NCBI GenBank assembly: GCA_049423065.1
Contig: JBMSQB010000072.1
Coordinates: 1 to 23,873 of the forward strand
Reading direction: 5' to 3'
Origin: SYIM01 sp041182885
GTDB taxonomy: Bacteria; Pseudomonadota; Gammaproteobacteria; Burkholderiales; Burkholderiaceae_E
DNA: 23,873 nt
The translations under genes and the position numbers were made by a program. Shown one piece after another: positions 21,501 through 23,873 of the stretch. How positions within the stretch are numbered: position 1 is the stretch's first letter; every line of letters begins with the position of its first letter. The notes beneath the pieces were generated by a model, which was given only the letters and a program-made list of their open reading frames with translations, had not been told where the DNA came from and made no database searches.

Positions 21501-23873
21501 ATCGATGGCCGCGCAGATCACGCCGGAAGACGGCGAACTGCCCAGCTGGCTCGAGCTTGCGCGCGCCCAAAGCGGTGACGACTCCGAGGTCATCGACATT
21601 GCTGCGGCAACGATCCGCAGCCAGGGCGGCAACATCCGCCTCGCAGCGGCCAACACGCTGCGGGTGTCCGAGGTGGATGCCTCGGGCGAGGACGCAAGCG
21701 GCCACCTGTCGCTGATCTCGTCAGCGGGCGCGATCGTGGGCGATGTGGGCTCCCATCTGGGTGCGTTGAGCCTGATCGGCCAGACGCTGCGGCTGCAGGC
21801 GGCGGCGGGCATCGGCGAGCAGGCCGCGCCGCCGGCTGCGACCAGCACCACCGCGGGTACAACGACCGGTACAACCACCGGCCCCGCCGTGCCGCAGGAG
21901 CTCCTGCCGCTTCGCACCAGCGTGATCCGGCTGTCGGCGGTCACGGCCTCGGGCGACATTCGGCTCTACAACGTGGGCGCGCTCGAACTGGGTCCGGTGC
22001 CCGATCTGAGCACGCGGCGCACGAGTGCGGCCGGCATCACGCTGCCGGTCTGGGATCTCGAGCAGGCGGCGATCCGCACCGGTTCGGCCGGCGCGGTGCA
22101 CCTGGTCAACCTGGGCACGCTGCGTGTGCTGTCGGATGCCGCGATCGATGACGGCGTGGCGATTGCCGCGGGTTCGGGCGGCATCACGCTCGATGTGCGG
22201 GCATGGCTCGACGATGAGGGCGAAGTGGCCGATGCCGGCGACCTGATCGTGGCGGGCGACATCGTGTCGGGCAATGCGCGCACCGCCACCGGTGGCGGGC
22301 GGGTTGTGCTGACCGTTGCCGGAAGCCTCGAGCAGCAGGCGGGCACGCTGATCGCAAGCGGCGCCGGCGTGAAGATCGATGCGGGCGGTGTGGTCCAGAT
22401 TCATCGGGTGTCGGCCGCGCCGTACACCTCGCGCTTGTCCGATGCCGGCACGGTCATTCCGGTGGCAGGTGGCCGGGTGCAGATCACCACGCCGGAAGCG
22501 TTGATGGTGGCCGGCAACACGGGCGACGCACCGCAGATCTCCGCGGGCGAATTCGAACTGCGCGCGCTGTCGGCCGATGCGCTTCGAACCGCCATCGACC
22601 GGTTGAGTGCTGAAGTTGACGAAGGCAGCCTGGTGTTCACCGACCTCGACAGCGAGGGCGACACCGTGCAGGGGCTCACGATCGACCTGCTCGCAACCCT
22701 GGACGGCAGCGTCAGTGTCGAGGCAGCCGGTGCGCTCGTTGTGTCGCGTGCCGCCGGCGCGCGCGAGGCGGGCCGCATCCAGGCGGGCGCAGGCGGCAGC
22801 ATTGCGCTGCGCGCGGGCGCCAATCTGTCGCTGCTCGACAGCGAGGCGCTCCTTGCACTCGAAGGCTCGATCAGCGAACTCACGCTGGTGGCGGCCGGTT
22901 TCCTCACCAGCGCGCGGCTCTTTACCGGCGCGCTTCGCACCGAGTATCGGGCGGGGCAGCCGCTGCGCCTGGGGTCGGCGGCGCGGTATGTGGATCCGGT
23001 CACGGGCGAGATCACCGAAGGTGCGGTGATCCTGCCGGATGATTCTGTCAATGAAGAGGCGGTGGCGCCACAGGCGCGCGTTGCGTTTGCGATGCTCGCG
23101 AGCGACGAGCCCGGTGCCTCCGAGGGTGCCTCCGAAGGCGACCTCGACGCACTGGCCGCCGAGCCGATGATGGCCGTGCGGTCGTTCGCGGCCGCAGCGC
23201 CCGCGGGGCTGGTGTTTGCAAGCGATGCGTTCATCAGTCTTGCCGACCCCCTGCCGCAGGCCGAGGGTGGTGTCACGGTGACCGCAAGCGAAGCGGTGTT
23301 CGTGGTCGACCCGGCCTTGCTCGAGGGCGTGCAGGTGGCCACGCAGCGCTTCCTGGTGATGCCGATCGAGGCGATCGATGCGGGCAATGAAGAGCAGACG
23401 CTGTCCGACCTGACCGACACCGAGGAAGAACTGCCACCGGTGATCACGCCGGTGGGCGTGCTGCCGGGCGGCATCGTCGTCACGCCCGATGTCGATAGCG
23501 CACTGGTGTTCCCGGGCGCGGGCGACTCAGGTGCGTTCGGCGCCGGCGACAGCGCGCTGACCCTGACACTCAAGGTGCCGGTCAGCGCGGGTGTGTTGCG
23601 CGCCACCGCCACCGCTGCCAACTCGGCAGCACCGGTATCGGTCACCGGCTCGGGCACGGCAACGCTCACGCTCTCGGGCACCGAGGCGGCGATCAGCGCC
23701 TATCTGGCCAACACCGCCGGCAATGTCCGCTACAACGGCCTGGCGGGCCAGCAGCTCACGCTGTCGGCCGCGCGCGCGGCCACTGCCAAGCTCGGCGTGA
23801 TGTCGTCGCAAACCACCATCGGCCTCTATGGCGCAAGCCGGAGCGTGTCGGTGGTGCCGGTGATTGCGTCGCT
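1..23873 (+). CDS. Giant multidomain beta-strand-repeat surface/adhesin-like protein, partial at both ends
   Basis: Frame +1 is open across the whole window: 7,957 codons without a stop, plus two bases of the next codon. Neither start nor stop is visible, so the full protein exceeds 7,957 residues. By composition it is Gly/Ala/Ser/Thr/Asp/Glu-rich, with few Lys and only two Cys, which is typical of secreted fibrous proteins. In order it holds beta-strand repeats, acidic linkers, 'FTLxF' modules, an A/B-alternating Gly/Ala beta array with Y-D-W insert modules, a mixed conserved region, a discoidin-like domain between two paired modules, a haemagglutinin-like solenoid and a cadherin-like end. 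The module order recalls giant 'beta strand repeat-containing' proteins (from memory, not searched). An adhesin, biofilm or surface-layer role is inferred. No signal peptide, autotransporter barrel, RTX tract or sortase motif lies in the window, so the export route is unknown. Confidence is high for the reading frame and low for function. Confidence 0.97.
217..360 (+). repeat. Extended GVTLAxNT unit, copy 1 of 3
   Basis: Begins with GVTLAYNTIGWDAQDIF, followed by a predicted amphipathic stretch and the motif LLGTSIGDEIPAE. Copies 2 (5581-5712) and 3 (7240-7371) share GVTLA[YF]NT[IV]G[WY], then Q-[DN] about two residues later, a ...D[AS][LI][LIF]G... segment and a D-[EQ]-[IK] turn. It is a long variant of the normal beta-array unit. 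Function unknown. Confidence 0.75.
526..1029 (+). repeat. Y-D-W insert modules 1 and 2
   Basis: Two modules of about 63 residues lie at 526-720 and 841-1029. Both start with the motif FRVDHxS, then a Thr-Glu-Ile and a G-x-Q-V-L strand. Both contain a GG-x-x-G-[KR]-[VI]-Y-R-Y-[LM]-G motif and end in D-L-x-E-x-D-Y-[ST]-D-T-x-x-W. A short beta strand segment (VVVAGEMSVEAS) lies between them. The same module recurs across the protein up to base 19491. The G-D-x-V ... Y-x-Y-x-G ... W layout loosely resembles small carbohydrate-binding or phage-fibre modules. That is a suggestion, not an identification. Confidence 0.8.
1030..1857 (+). other. Non-repetitive globular segment 1 (contains Cys-Pro-Cys)
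   Basis: About 276 residues without the array motifs. The segment has many Pro-flanked hydrophobic strands (VPLFSIPIGG, FNIDLILPDPRLPLFEFEKP) and the aromatic-rich HGGQEYEWGLALRAGW. It holds the only two cysteines I found in the window, in SECPCD at 1561-1578, followed by an acidic patch. A stretch beginning LLPSQFVIAAPS (1645) resembles one at 2140, so part of this segment may be duplicated. I do not recognise a named family. Confidence 0.6.
1858..2067 (+). repeat. Asp/Ala/Gly/Thr low-complexity linker A
   Basis: Seventy residues of almost only Asp, Ala, Gly, Thr and Ser, built from TDTG and GADA-like steps. At DNA level there is a perfect 21-base direct repeat at 1918-1938 and 1954-1974, so this linker looks recently expanded. 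It is probably a flexible acidic spacer between globular segments 1 and 2. Confidence 0.85.
2068..2454 (+). other. Non-repetitive globular segment 2
   Basis: About 129 residues between two low-complexity linkers. It contains IQIRIPAFGLTGDTLI, a Pro-Ser-initiated strand region with P-x-V-x-x-T-L-x-G-x-x-L-E, and amphipathic helical stretches (DLLPDYLEAADG, ESVTDVLQWFLKD). Part of it parallels segment 1 (1645-1716 against 2140-2211). Family not recognised. Confidence 0.55.
2455..2592 (+). repeat. Gly/Ala/Asp/Thr linker B
   Basis: A nine-residue unit close to TAAGGDGTD is repeated about three times, followed by Glu/Asp. An identical 15-base stretch sits at 2497-2511 and 2524-2538. The GGDG steps superficially recall RTX repeats, but they lack the nonapeptide register and the hydrophobic position. 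Confidence 0.8.
2593..2892 (+). other. Possible Ig/cadherin-like beta domain
   Basis: About 100 residues with regularly spaced beta strands: QRLVFTTTDALDFS, PSFTLTLDDVT, QQRLTFIHKPA and GTEYTLRLIPIEA. The layout, with a Leu-Thr-Phe strand followed by a Gly-x-x-Tyr-x-Leu strand, is typical of bacterial Ig-like or cadherin-like surface domains. The call rests on pattern only. The codons AGG (2878) and ATA (2884) near its end are rare for this gene. Confidence 0.4.
2893..3174 (+). repeat. Glu-rich then Asp/Thr-rich linker C
   Basis: Ninety-four residues. A Glu-rich start (EEGEEGEEAEDD) passes into a long Asp/Thr/Gly/Glu tract built from DETTDETT-like steps, then back to Glu. It is strongly acidic and probably disordered. 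It separates the Ig-like segment from the first FTLxF-type module. Confidence 0.85.
3175..3990 (+). repeat. Three diverged FTLxF-type beta modules
   Basis: Copies are at about 3175-3405, 3406-3627 and 3691-3990. The best-preserved ending is in copy 1: FDIEFDGDLAGTDIGQIAA. Copy 2 has a helix (EEQAELIQEALNAAL) followed by V-T-V ... YQIRFDG. Copy 3 has AGTFDLEIEVDGD, a helix (NKLVTMIQEEAV) and FWVLSFLGDS. The order of strand pair, short helix with A-x-x-[IV]-x-x-x-[LI], strand and V-x-F-x-G-x-L-A is one I associate with repeats in giant planctomycete and proteobacterial surface proteins. Function unknown. Confidence 0.6.
3991..4197 (+). repeat. Gly/Glu then (TDTG)n linker D
   Basis: Starts with GEGEGEGDG-like residues, continues with GTGTGD steps, and contains six perfect TDTG tetrapeptides at 4081-4152. 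The six DNA copies differ at synonymous third positions (five distinct 12-base versions), which argues for an old repeat kept at the protein level. The linker ends in a short Pro/Glu stretch. Confidence 0.9.
4246..4863 (+). repeat. Two further FTLxF-type modules
   Basis: Copy 4 (about 4246-4557) is Lys/Tyr-rich, with FTGFKLYFDKAG, a helix (IAQLKAAFAETLRNVL) and RFKVEAIGQLAGVAIEPL. Copy 5 (about 4606-4863) is the clearest example of the module: EVQKISLAGG, GSLFTLSFSHGG, the TPQDVEDAINLELG helix, and AFSISFGGALAAQNIGLLTA. Comparison with copy 5 is what identifies the more diverged copies upstream. These modules sit directly before the Pro-Glu linker. Confidence 0.7.
4864..4995 (+). repeat. Pro-Glu (EP)n linker
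   Basis: A run of alternating Glu-Pro dipeptides flanked by Pro-rich sequence (DPPPPEP, LPTPELPS). Synonymous codons are mixed (GAG/GAA, CCG/CCC/CCT), so it is not a simple recent DNA expansion. Such tracts form stiff, extended spacers, as in TonB. Here it joins the FTLxF modules to the beta-strand array. Confidence 0.85.
4996..5262 (+). repeat. Beta-strand repeat block 2
   Basis: Two array cores, GAVVARNDVRA and GGIIATNLVLA, each followed by an alternating-strand segment (IEAGALSVVGTED, ADAYIDSTTVVTTAG). A six-glycine run precedes the second core. GIIATNLVLA closely matches GVLATNLVLS near base 61, so the block starting here appears to repeat the arrangement at the beginning of the window. 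Confidence 0.7.
5263..5496 (+). repeat. Glu/Asp-rich linker F
   Basis: About 78 residues, mostly Glu and Asp with Ala and Ser, for example DAEEDGEEESEDDAEEEA. It is the equivalent of linker H at 6817-7161: each one precedes an extended GVTLAFNT unit. It is probably a disordered, possibly cation-binding acidic spacer. Confidence 0.85.
5497..5823 (+). repeat. Beta-strand block with extended GVTLAxNT unit, copy 2
   Basis: Starts with SITVRAVNAGHIVARN. The extended unit GVTLAFNTVGYEAQN begins at 5581 and contains ALIGTNIGDEKPA, very close to LLGTSIGDEIPAE in copy 1. It continues with the strand-turn-strand DIDAAGELILEADNEA before a Gly/Ala linker. Confidence 0.75.
5824..5937 (+). repeat. Gly/Ala/Ser linker G
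   Basis: Thirty-eight residues, nearly all Gly, Ala, Ser and Thr (GGGSTGAAASAP, GGASGGTAGGG). It is neutral, unlike the acidic linkers around it, and sits within an array unit just before the core AGFVLASNMVSS. Confidence 0.8.
5938..6153 (+). repeat. Beta-strand repeat block 3
   Basis: Contains the core SAGFVLASNMVSSFAKTYI followed by TVETADGGATVSSTDAARI and KVEIITGAGAEES. It leads into the third Y-D-W module. The register is less regular than in the array beyond 7549. Confidence 0.6.
6154..6498 (+). repeat. Y-D-W insert modules 3 and 4
   Basis: Module 3 (6154-6399) contains VRFGDRVRIADSNYTD, a spacer, GDTYEYIGGEP and KQDFTDESLWRKL. Module 4 (6400-6498) is shortened: GLTYIFKGW, then DVDLGEEDFSDESRWASL. 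The ending D-F-[ST]-D-E-S-x-W is shared by both and by module 5 at 8227. Confidence 0.8.
6499..6816 (+). repeat. Beta-strand repeat block 4
   Basis: Cores VGVGGLVVRNDVRSD and GVNVMISTNTVMSS, with the strand-turn segment MTLAGDLTVSADESAAI between them. GDLTVSADES matches the GDLTVEAENES unit near base 130. The block ends in SEIVTLIPIDD before the longest acidic linker. Confidence 0.7.
6817..7161 (+). repeat. Long acidic Glu/Asp/Ala/Thr linker H
   Basis: About 115 residues, well over half of them Glu or Asp, with Ala, Thr and Gly. It is the most acidic stretch in the window and has essentially no hydrophobic core, so it is almost certainly disordered. It may bind Ca2+ or other cations, or act as an entropic spacer. 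Both ideas are inference. Confidence 0.9.
7162..7473 (+). repeat. Beta-strand block with extended GVTLAxNT unit, copy 3
   Basis: Starts with TVSITATNNSSITATLNS. The extended unit GVTLAFNTIGYKPQNLF begins at 7240, followed by SIFGSSFADQKRAATRAW. It then has the strand-turn GGLEVQADWAGEVEAVIE. The same order (acidic linker, SIT[VA] strand, extended unit) occurs at 5263-5823. Confidence 0.75.
7474..7548 (+). repeat. Pro then Gly/Ala linker I
   Basis: KPTPPAGGAGAAGGGAAGAA: a short Pro-initiated Gly/Ala spacer before the alternating A/B array begins. Confidence 0.75.
7549..8220 (+). repeat. A/B beta array, first part (A-B-A-B)
   Basis: Four units in order: A core APVVALNRIA, B core SVGLSLARNDID, A core GGGTLAFNRISG, B core ALGISVARNIIG. 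Between cores each unit has a strand-turn-strand of the form A-x-G-[DE]-[IV]-x-V-x-A or G-D-V-T-I-R and a Gly/Ala/Ser-rich hydrophobic strand. Spacing is about 60-75 residues. Module 5 of the Y-D-W type follows the last B unit directly. The fold is inferred to be a beta-solenoid. Confidence 0.75.
8227..8421 (+). repeat. Y-D-W insert module 5
   Basis: Begins YDYKASEYQPDDKKLTEL, continues LPGKRVLNDTALMGNEVYEYVG and ends HTQNFSDESLWKLV. It lies between a B unit (ISVARNIIG) and the first strand of the next A unit (ATRAYLDRSQVEAAGALKLR), so it is an insertion into the solenoid rather than a tandem partner. Confidence 0.8.
8425..9015 (+). repeat. A/B beta array, second part (A-B)
   Basis: Unit A has the core AAGVYAENRIYT and unit B the core SVSIGLSLAFNSIE, each preceded by a Gly/Ala/Ser strand (GAAAVGAGATG, GAASVAASFGASG). 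After the B core, the strand DGDVDIGARSAG leads into an acidic stretch with Tyr and Trp and then into the large Y-D-W cluster. Confidence 0.75.
9016..9984 (+). repeat. Y-D-W module cluster (modules 6-10 plus a truncated copy)
   Basis: The densest run of this module. Copies: 9016-9177 (VFEYIG ... LNNEDQWEQV), 9178-9306 (LVYRYIG, lacking the usual Trp ending), 9307-9462 (AFTWKG ... DFQNEDRWEEV), 9463-9531 (only the ending, NQDYSDTSRWQLA), 9628-9819 (AIYEYLG ... DFSDEDLWELV) and 9820-9984 (AVYRYFG ... DYTDDSQWELV). Several begin with V-E-L-[RK]-x-G-[DY]-T-V. A helical-looking spacer (VQTLTTIIEDAGIDLADRD) divides the run. Tandem expansion with partial copies points to past unequal recombination. 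Confidence 0.85.
9988..11220 (+). repeat. A/B beta array, third part (A-B-A-B-A-B)
   Basis: The cleanest stretch. A cores: GAIAVNTIRG, GVWAENYIGT and ASALNVIVGD, each preceded by an S-G-[AS]-G strand. B cores: SIGIAVARNFIG, SIGVTLARNVIDG and SVGVSLARNFVG, each preceded by a G-[GA]-G-[NS]-rich strand. Cores are spaced by 183-219 bases (61-73 residues). Strand-turn motifs AGDLKVSA, AGSVVIRA, AGDVDVNA and GGTVTVDA fall once per unit. The Gly/Ala richness and regularity suggest a tightly packed beta-solenoid. Role inferred to be a stalk or filament. Confidence 0.8.
11221..11436 (+). repeat. Y-D-W insert module 11
   Basis: Follows the B core SVGVSLARNFVGYNPYEYA. It contains RIKKGDTVLMGAKSG, AGEVYEYIGDDD, an expanded acidic loop and SQDLADSSKWKQL. 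The module returns to the array through EIHALFIKSSLTRYE. Confidence 0.8.
11503..11574 (+). repeat. Short acidic Asp/Pro linker J
   Basis: PADDEADPDTETEVDPLDDP: a 24-residue acidic Pro-containing spacer between the strand after module 11 and the next A unit. Confidence 0.7.
11575..12130 (+). repeat. A/B beta array, last part (A-B-A)
   Basis: A core ISGAGGSATNRINT, B core FAIGVAVANNTIDG, A core GGGANSYNTVATA. Strand-turn motifs DGDVTVTAED and LGAVDVHAF lie between them. After this the Gly/Ala periodicity becomes looser, and a long Ala stretch (EVFAAAAAFGLIAAAAAG) appears at about 12247-12300. Confidence 0.7.
12131..13740 (+). repeat. Looser beta-strand repeat region
   Basis: About 535 residues with irregular strand repeats. 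Examples are VSVLAENDIDLYNEV, TVEIRAHADQGSWAES, VQIDTGRLRIDGYA, TVHVTSERENNFDARS, TVVIRAKNAADKTAMS and DVLLTTRTDADLTAAA. Each unit pairs a 'value' strand (V-x-I/V-x-A/S) with a Gly/Ala-rich strand, as in the upstream array, but without the ARN core. It is probably a continuation of the solenoid with a diverged repeat type. Confidence 0.6.
13741..14340 (+). other. Mixed segment with two Y-D-W-like modules (12, 13)
   Basis: Starts with EVLILPILVKGALNSPYPQD and QDLTEAEKTALGLDPAQRYE, which is less repetitive. Module 12 (about 13921-14097) has KRYYQYTP and DRQDYTNSRLWTPI. A diverged module 13 (about 14128-14256) has GQWYKRIG and ESFETGWSDI. The segment ends DDFYVVKPKDLALPQLV before the helical island. 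Confidence 0.6.
14341..14575 (+). other. Alpha-helical island
   Basis: About 78 residues with helix-type composition and heptad-like spacing: NTLFEDRAKIVGWIESHSG, AEMVARYQALLEQIDSKLKK and AARAAFDQLFLRLPPV. Lys, Arg, Gln and Leu are common here, unlike the surrounding Gly/Thr/Asp-rich beta sequence. It may form a helical hairpin projecting from the stalk, or a short coiled coil. No named domain recognised. Confidence 0.6.
14576..15580 (+). other. Segment resembling conserved regions of giant beta-strand-repeat proteins
   Basis: Motifs in order: SGGGIYVYADDQSRTSVES, SVNISNTTPFGLVINDIGI, VRGRISNASGDLYLTNLDGS, DWYHSGADPQQYMSWFDYYG, ARASLVFALGEININARYLN and VNGLIQSG. The order 'asparagine-rich strand, native-value motif, W-x-H-x-G-x-D-P loop, ININARYLNVNGLIQSG' recalls a recurring stretch in other giant surface proteins. 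This is from memory and I did not search. It is less repetitive than its surroundings and could be a structural hub. Confidence 0.5.
15581..16560 (+). other. Aromatic-rich segment with YVWATGQ motif and Y-D-W-like module 14
   Basis: About 325 residues. It contains VNIVNQTAYRLAVGAIDVS, GRITITDTDN, LDRYYVWATGQAKTRTTIKI and a Trp-rich GWDWDWLAADAEAKF. A Y-D-W-like module follows at 16150-16263 (KLYRWVGDTG, DFTDEDDWEFV). After it come a Lys/Gln/Trp-rich stretch and WLREKTVTTKTTTITGLKD. The Tyr-x-Val-Trp-x-Thr-Gly-Gln motif recalls other giant repeat proteins. No enzyme motif seen. Confidence 0.5.
16561..17820 (+). repeat. Haemagglutinin-like beta repeats with a short helical break
   Basis: Strand repeats such as PIAIEAMLGSRQQTINIQ, GKLELRSNISYG, SDVTIRIKDPRGKLNVVA, GDITIEQIDNKK and NGDLRLIEPTAWDD. 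Around 17341-17475 a charged helical stretch (SEIAELNERV, MDELARYALAPDLMALLY) interrupts them. It is followed by SNLRGRNIVISASDGLSG, an 'RGRN-strand-DG' turn typical of filamentous beta-helix proteins. Confidence 0.6.
17821..18129 (+). other. Paired beta module, copy 1 (before discoidin-like domain)
   Basis: Reads DAYLSATIKPADGKVVRLDR, ITLSTDQAAA, YAALATSQDGFEY, an intervening strand, and SETEIRIYAWGMPS. Copy 2 (18841-19143) has the same order: F-x-x-F-T-I-x-P, [IL]-x-L-[ST]-T, F-A-A-V-S-x-S-x-x-G-F-E, and T-E-[FI]-R-I-Y-x-W-G-M. I know this layout (strand, S-x-D-G-F, E-F-R-x-Y-x-W-G) from bacterial surface proteins with choice-of-anchor or PEP-CTERM-type domains, but I cannot give a family name. 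Confidence 0.7.
18163..18594 (+). other. Discoidin / F5/8 type C-like domain
   Basis: About 144 residues with the hallmarks of this beta-sandwich: SPGGASPQGQDVARVNDGDI (start motif and Asp pair), TAYRNVAGPGSGFQVTY, MDLVAAVDHPGWDPVDFEVY, GSNDEAPDW, GTWTLLGDG, TVGFENATEYKHYKVVFPNI and VQIADVQLYS. Members of the family bind carbohydrates or other surface ligands, so a ligand-binding role is plausible but unproven. It is the only copy in the window and is enclosed by the two paired modules. Confidence 0.8.
18595..18840 (+). other. Connector between discoidin-like domain and second paired module
   Basis: About 82 residues, including GIAVSRNLSEP, SGGSGLQIFGAVYDAPELLT and GGFTVGDLWQSTPVAAQSDG. It is partly strand-like and Gly/Ser-rich. 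I recognise no domain. It probably links the globular head modules. Confidence 0.4.
18841..19143 (+). other. Paired beta module, copy 2 (after discoidin-like domain)
   Basis: Has PERFISFTITPGSTQSGNKL, EIELTTESFTAKGARFAAV, SHSGNGFESRVVAELDP, VETIRFDLGNLEVSEETEF and RIYVWGME. It aligns along its length with the module at 17821-18129. Symmetry around the discoidin-like domain suggests the three were acquired or duplicated as one cassette. Confidence 0.7.
19144..19500 (+). other. Connector with Y-D-W module 15
   Basis: A Gly/Asp-rich loop (DADGNPIEGGDAE), GLRVLGWVEN, and the helical-looking PESQRALLAKASPDD precede a compact Y-D-W module at 19381-19491 (TWEYLGDNNTIDLADEG, ISPNLWRKV). It is the last recognisable Y-D-W copy in the window. 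Confidence 0.6.
19501..22960 (+). repeat. Filamentous-haemagglutinin-like beta-solenoid
   Basis: About 1,150 residues of short strand repeats around GGDLTL- and SGDI-type turns: RSGGDLTLVARG, HAGGDLTLKVSDGNLMASGR, GTLSLIASGDIIQRG, IEAGGSFVQETKS, GPIRIAAQGDIVVSEVDAG, GGNIRLAAANTLRVSEVDA, GGGRVVLTVAGSLEQQAGTL and GGSIALRAGANLSLLDSEA. The periodicity of about 20 residues and the Gly-Asp/Gly-Asn turns are the signature of haemagglutinin-type right-handed beta-helices. Usual role: extended adhesin stalk (established for FHA). A Thr/Gly linker interrupts it at 21826-21897. Confidence 0.75.
21826..21897 (+). repeat. Thr/Gly/Ala linker K within the solenoid
   Basis: AAPPAATSTTAGTTTGTTTG: a 24-residue Pro/Ala then Thr/Gly spacer. 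It sits between SLIGQTLRLQAAAGIGEQ and LLPLRTSVIRLSAVTASGDI. Confidence 0.75.
22961..23520 (+). other. Transition region after the solenoid
   Basis: Less periodic and acidic in places (SDEPGASEGASEGDLDAL, LSDLTDTEEELPPVITPVG). Strand segments AVFVVDPALLEGVQVATQRF and GGIVVTPDVDSALVFPG suggest one or two small beta domains. No family recognised. Confidence 0.4.
23521..23873 (+). other. Cadherin-like repeat, partial (runs off window)
   Basis: Reads DSALTLTLKVPVSAGVLRAT, then SVTGSGTATLTLSGTEAAIS, AYLANTAGNVRYNGLAG and LTLSAARAATAK. The order 'L-T-L-x-V strand, S-x-G-x-L, V-x-G-[ST]-G-T-x-x-L-x-L-S-G-[TS]-x-x-x-I-x-x-[YA]-L, [VL]-x-Y' is that of cadherin/VCBS-like repeats common near the C-terminal part of large bacterial adhesins. 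More copies may follow beyond the window. Confidence 0.6.

Noticed and set aside
22401..23681. Antisense Ser/Pro/Ala/Thr-rich frame of 426 codons
   Set aside because: The Ser/Pro/Thr-rich composition is what reversed GC-rich Ala/Gly/Asp codons give. Frame +1 continues through it with consistent module structure.
1..23873. CRISPR array, tRNA/rRNA, insertion sequence or attachment site
   Set aside because: No spaced identical direct repeats of array type, no RNA gene sequence, no transposase and no terminal inverted repeats were seen. All repeats are in-frame protein modules.

Overview
The whole window lies inside one protein-coding gene. Frame +1 (codons starting at base 1) is open from the first base to the last, 7,957 complete codons with no stop. 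The start and stop codons are both outside the window. I read the frame line by line and found no frameshift or break, so there is no intergenic DNA, promoter, ribosome binding site, terminator, RNA gene or mobile element here. All other long reading frames, including antisense ones up to 1,225 codons, are shadows of this gene. The DNA is GC-rich (roughly two thirds by eye) with G/C-biased third codon positions. The product is acidic, rich in Gly/Ala/Ser/Thr/Asp, and almost free of cysteine. This suggests a giant secreted or surface-exposed protein of a high-GC Gram-negative bacterium, probably a proteobacterium. I cannot name the taxon, and the secretion route cannot be read because both termini are missing.

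Layout. Bases 1-1029 hold beta-strand repeats and two copies of a 'Y-D-W' insert module. Bases 1030-2892 hold non-repetitive segments separated by acidic or glycine-rich linkers, including the only cysteines I found, a Cys-Pro-Cys. Bases 2893-4995 carry about five diverged copies of a 'FTLxF...FGGALA' beta module between Asp/Thr/Gly linkers, ending in a Pro-Glu linker. Bases 4996-7548 hold beta-strand repeats split by two very acidic linkers. Bases 7549-12130 are a hydrophobic Gly/Ala beta array in which two unit types alternate A-B-A-B. Y-D-W modules interrupt it at three places, each time directly after a B unit.

Bases 12131-13740 continue as looser beta repeats. Bases 13741-16560 are a mixed region with a helical island and segments that recall conserved parts of other giant 'beta strand repeat-containing' proteins. 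Bases 16561-17820 return to beta repeats. Bases 17821-19143 hold two copies of a beta module flanking one discoidin (F5/8 type C)-like domain. Bases 19501-22960 look like a filamentous-haemagglutinin-type beta-solenoid. The last 350 bases resemble a cadherin-like surface repeat.

The likely picture is a very long fibrous adhesin or surface-layer-like protein: beta-solenoid stalks joined by flexible acidic linkers and decorated with small globular modules that may bind ligands. That function is inference. The long open frame, the module repeats and the A/B alternation are read directly.
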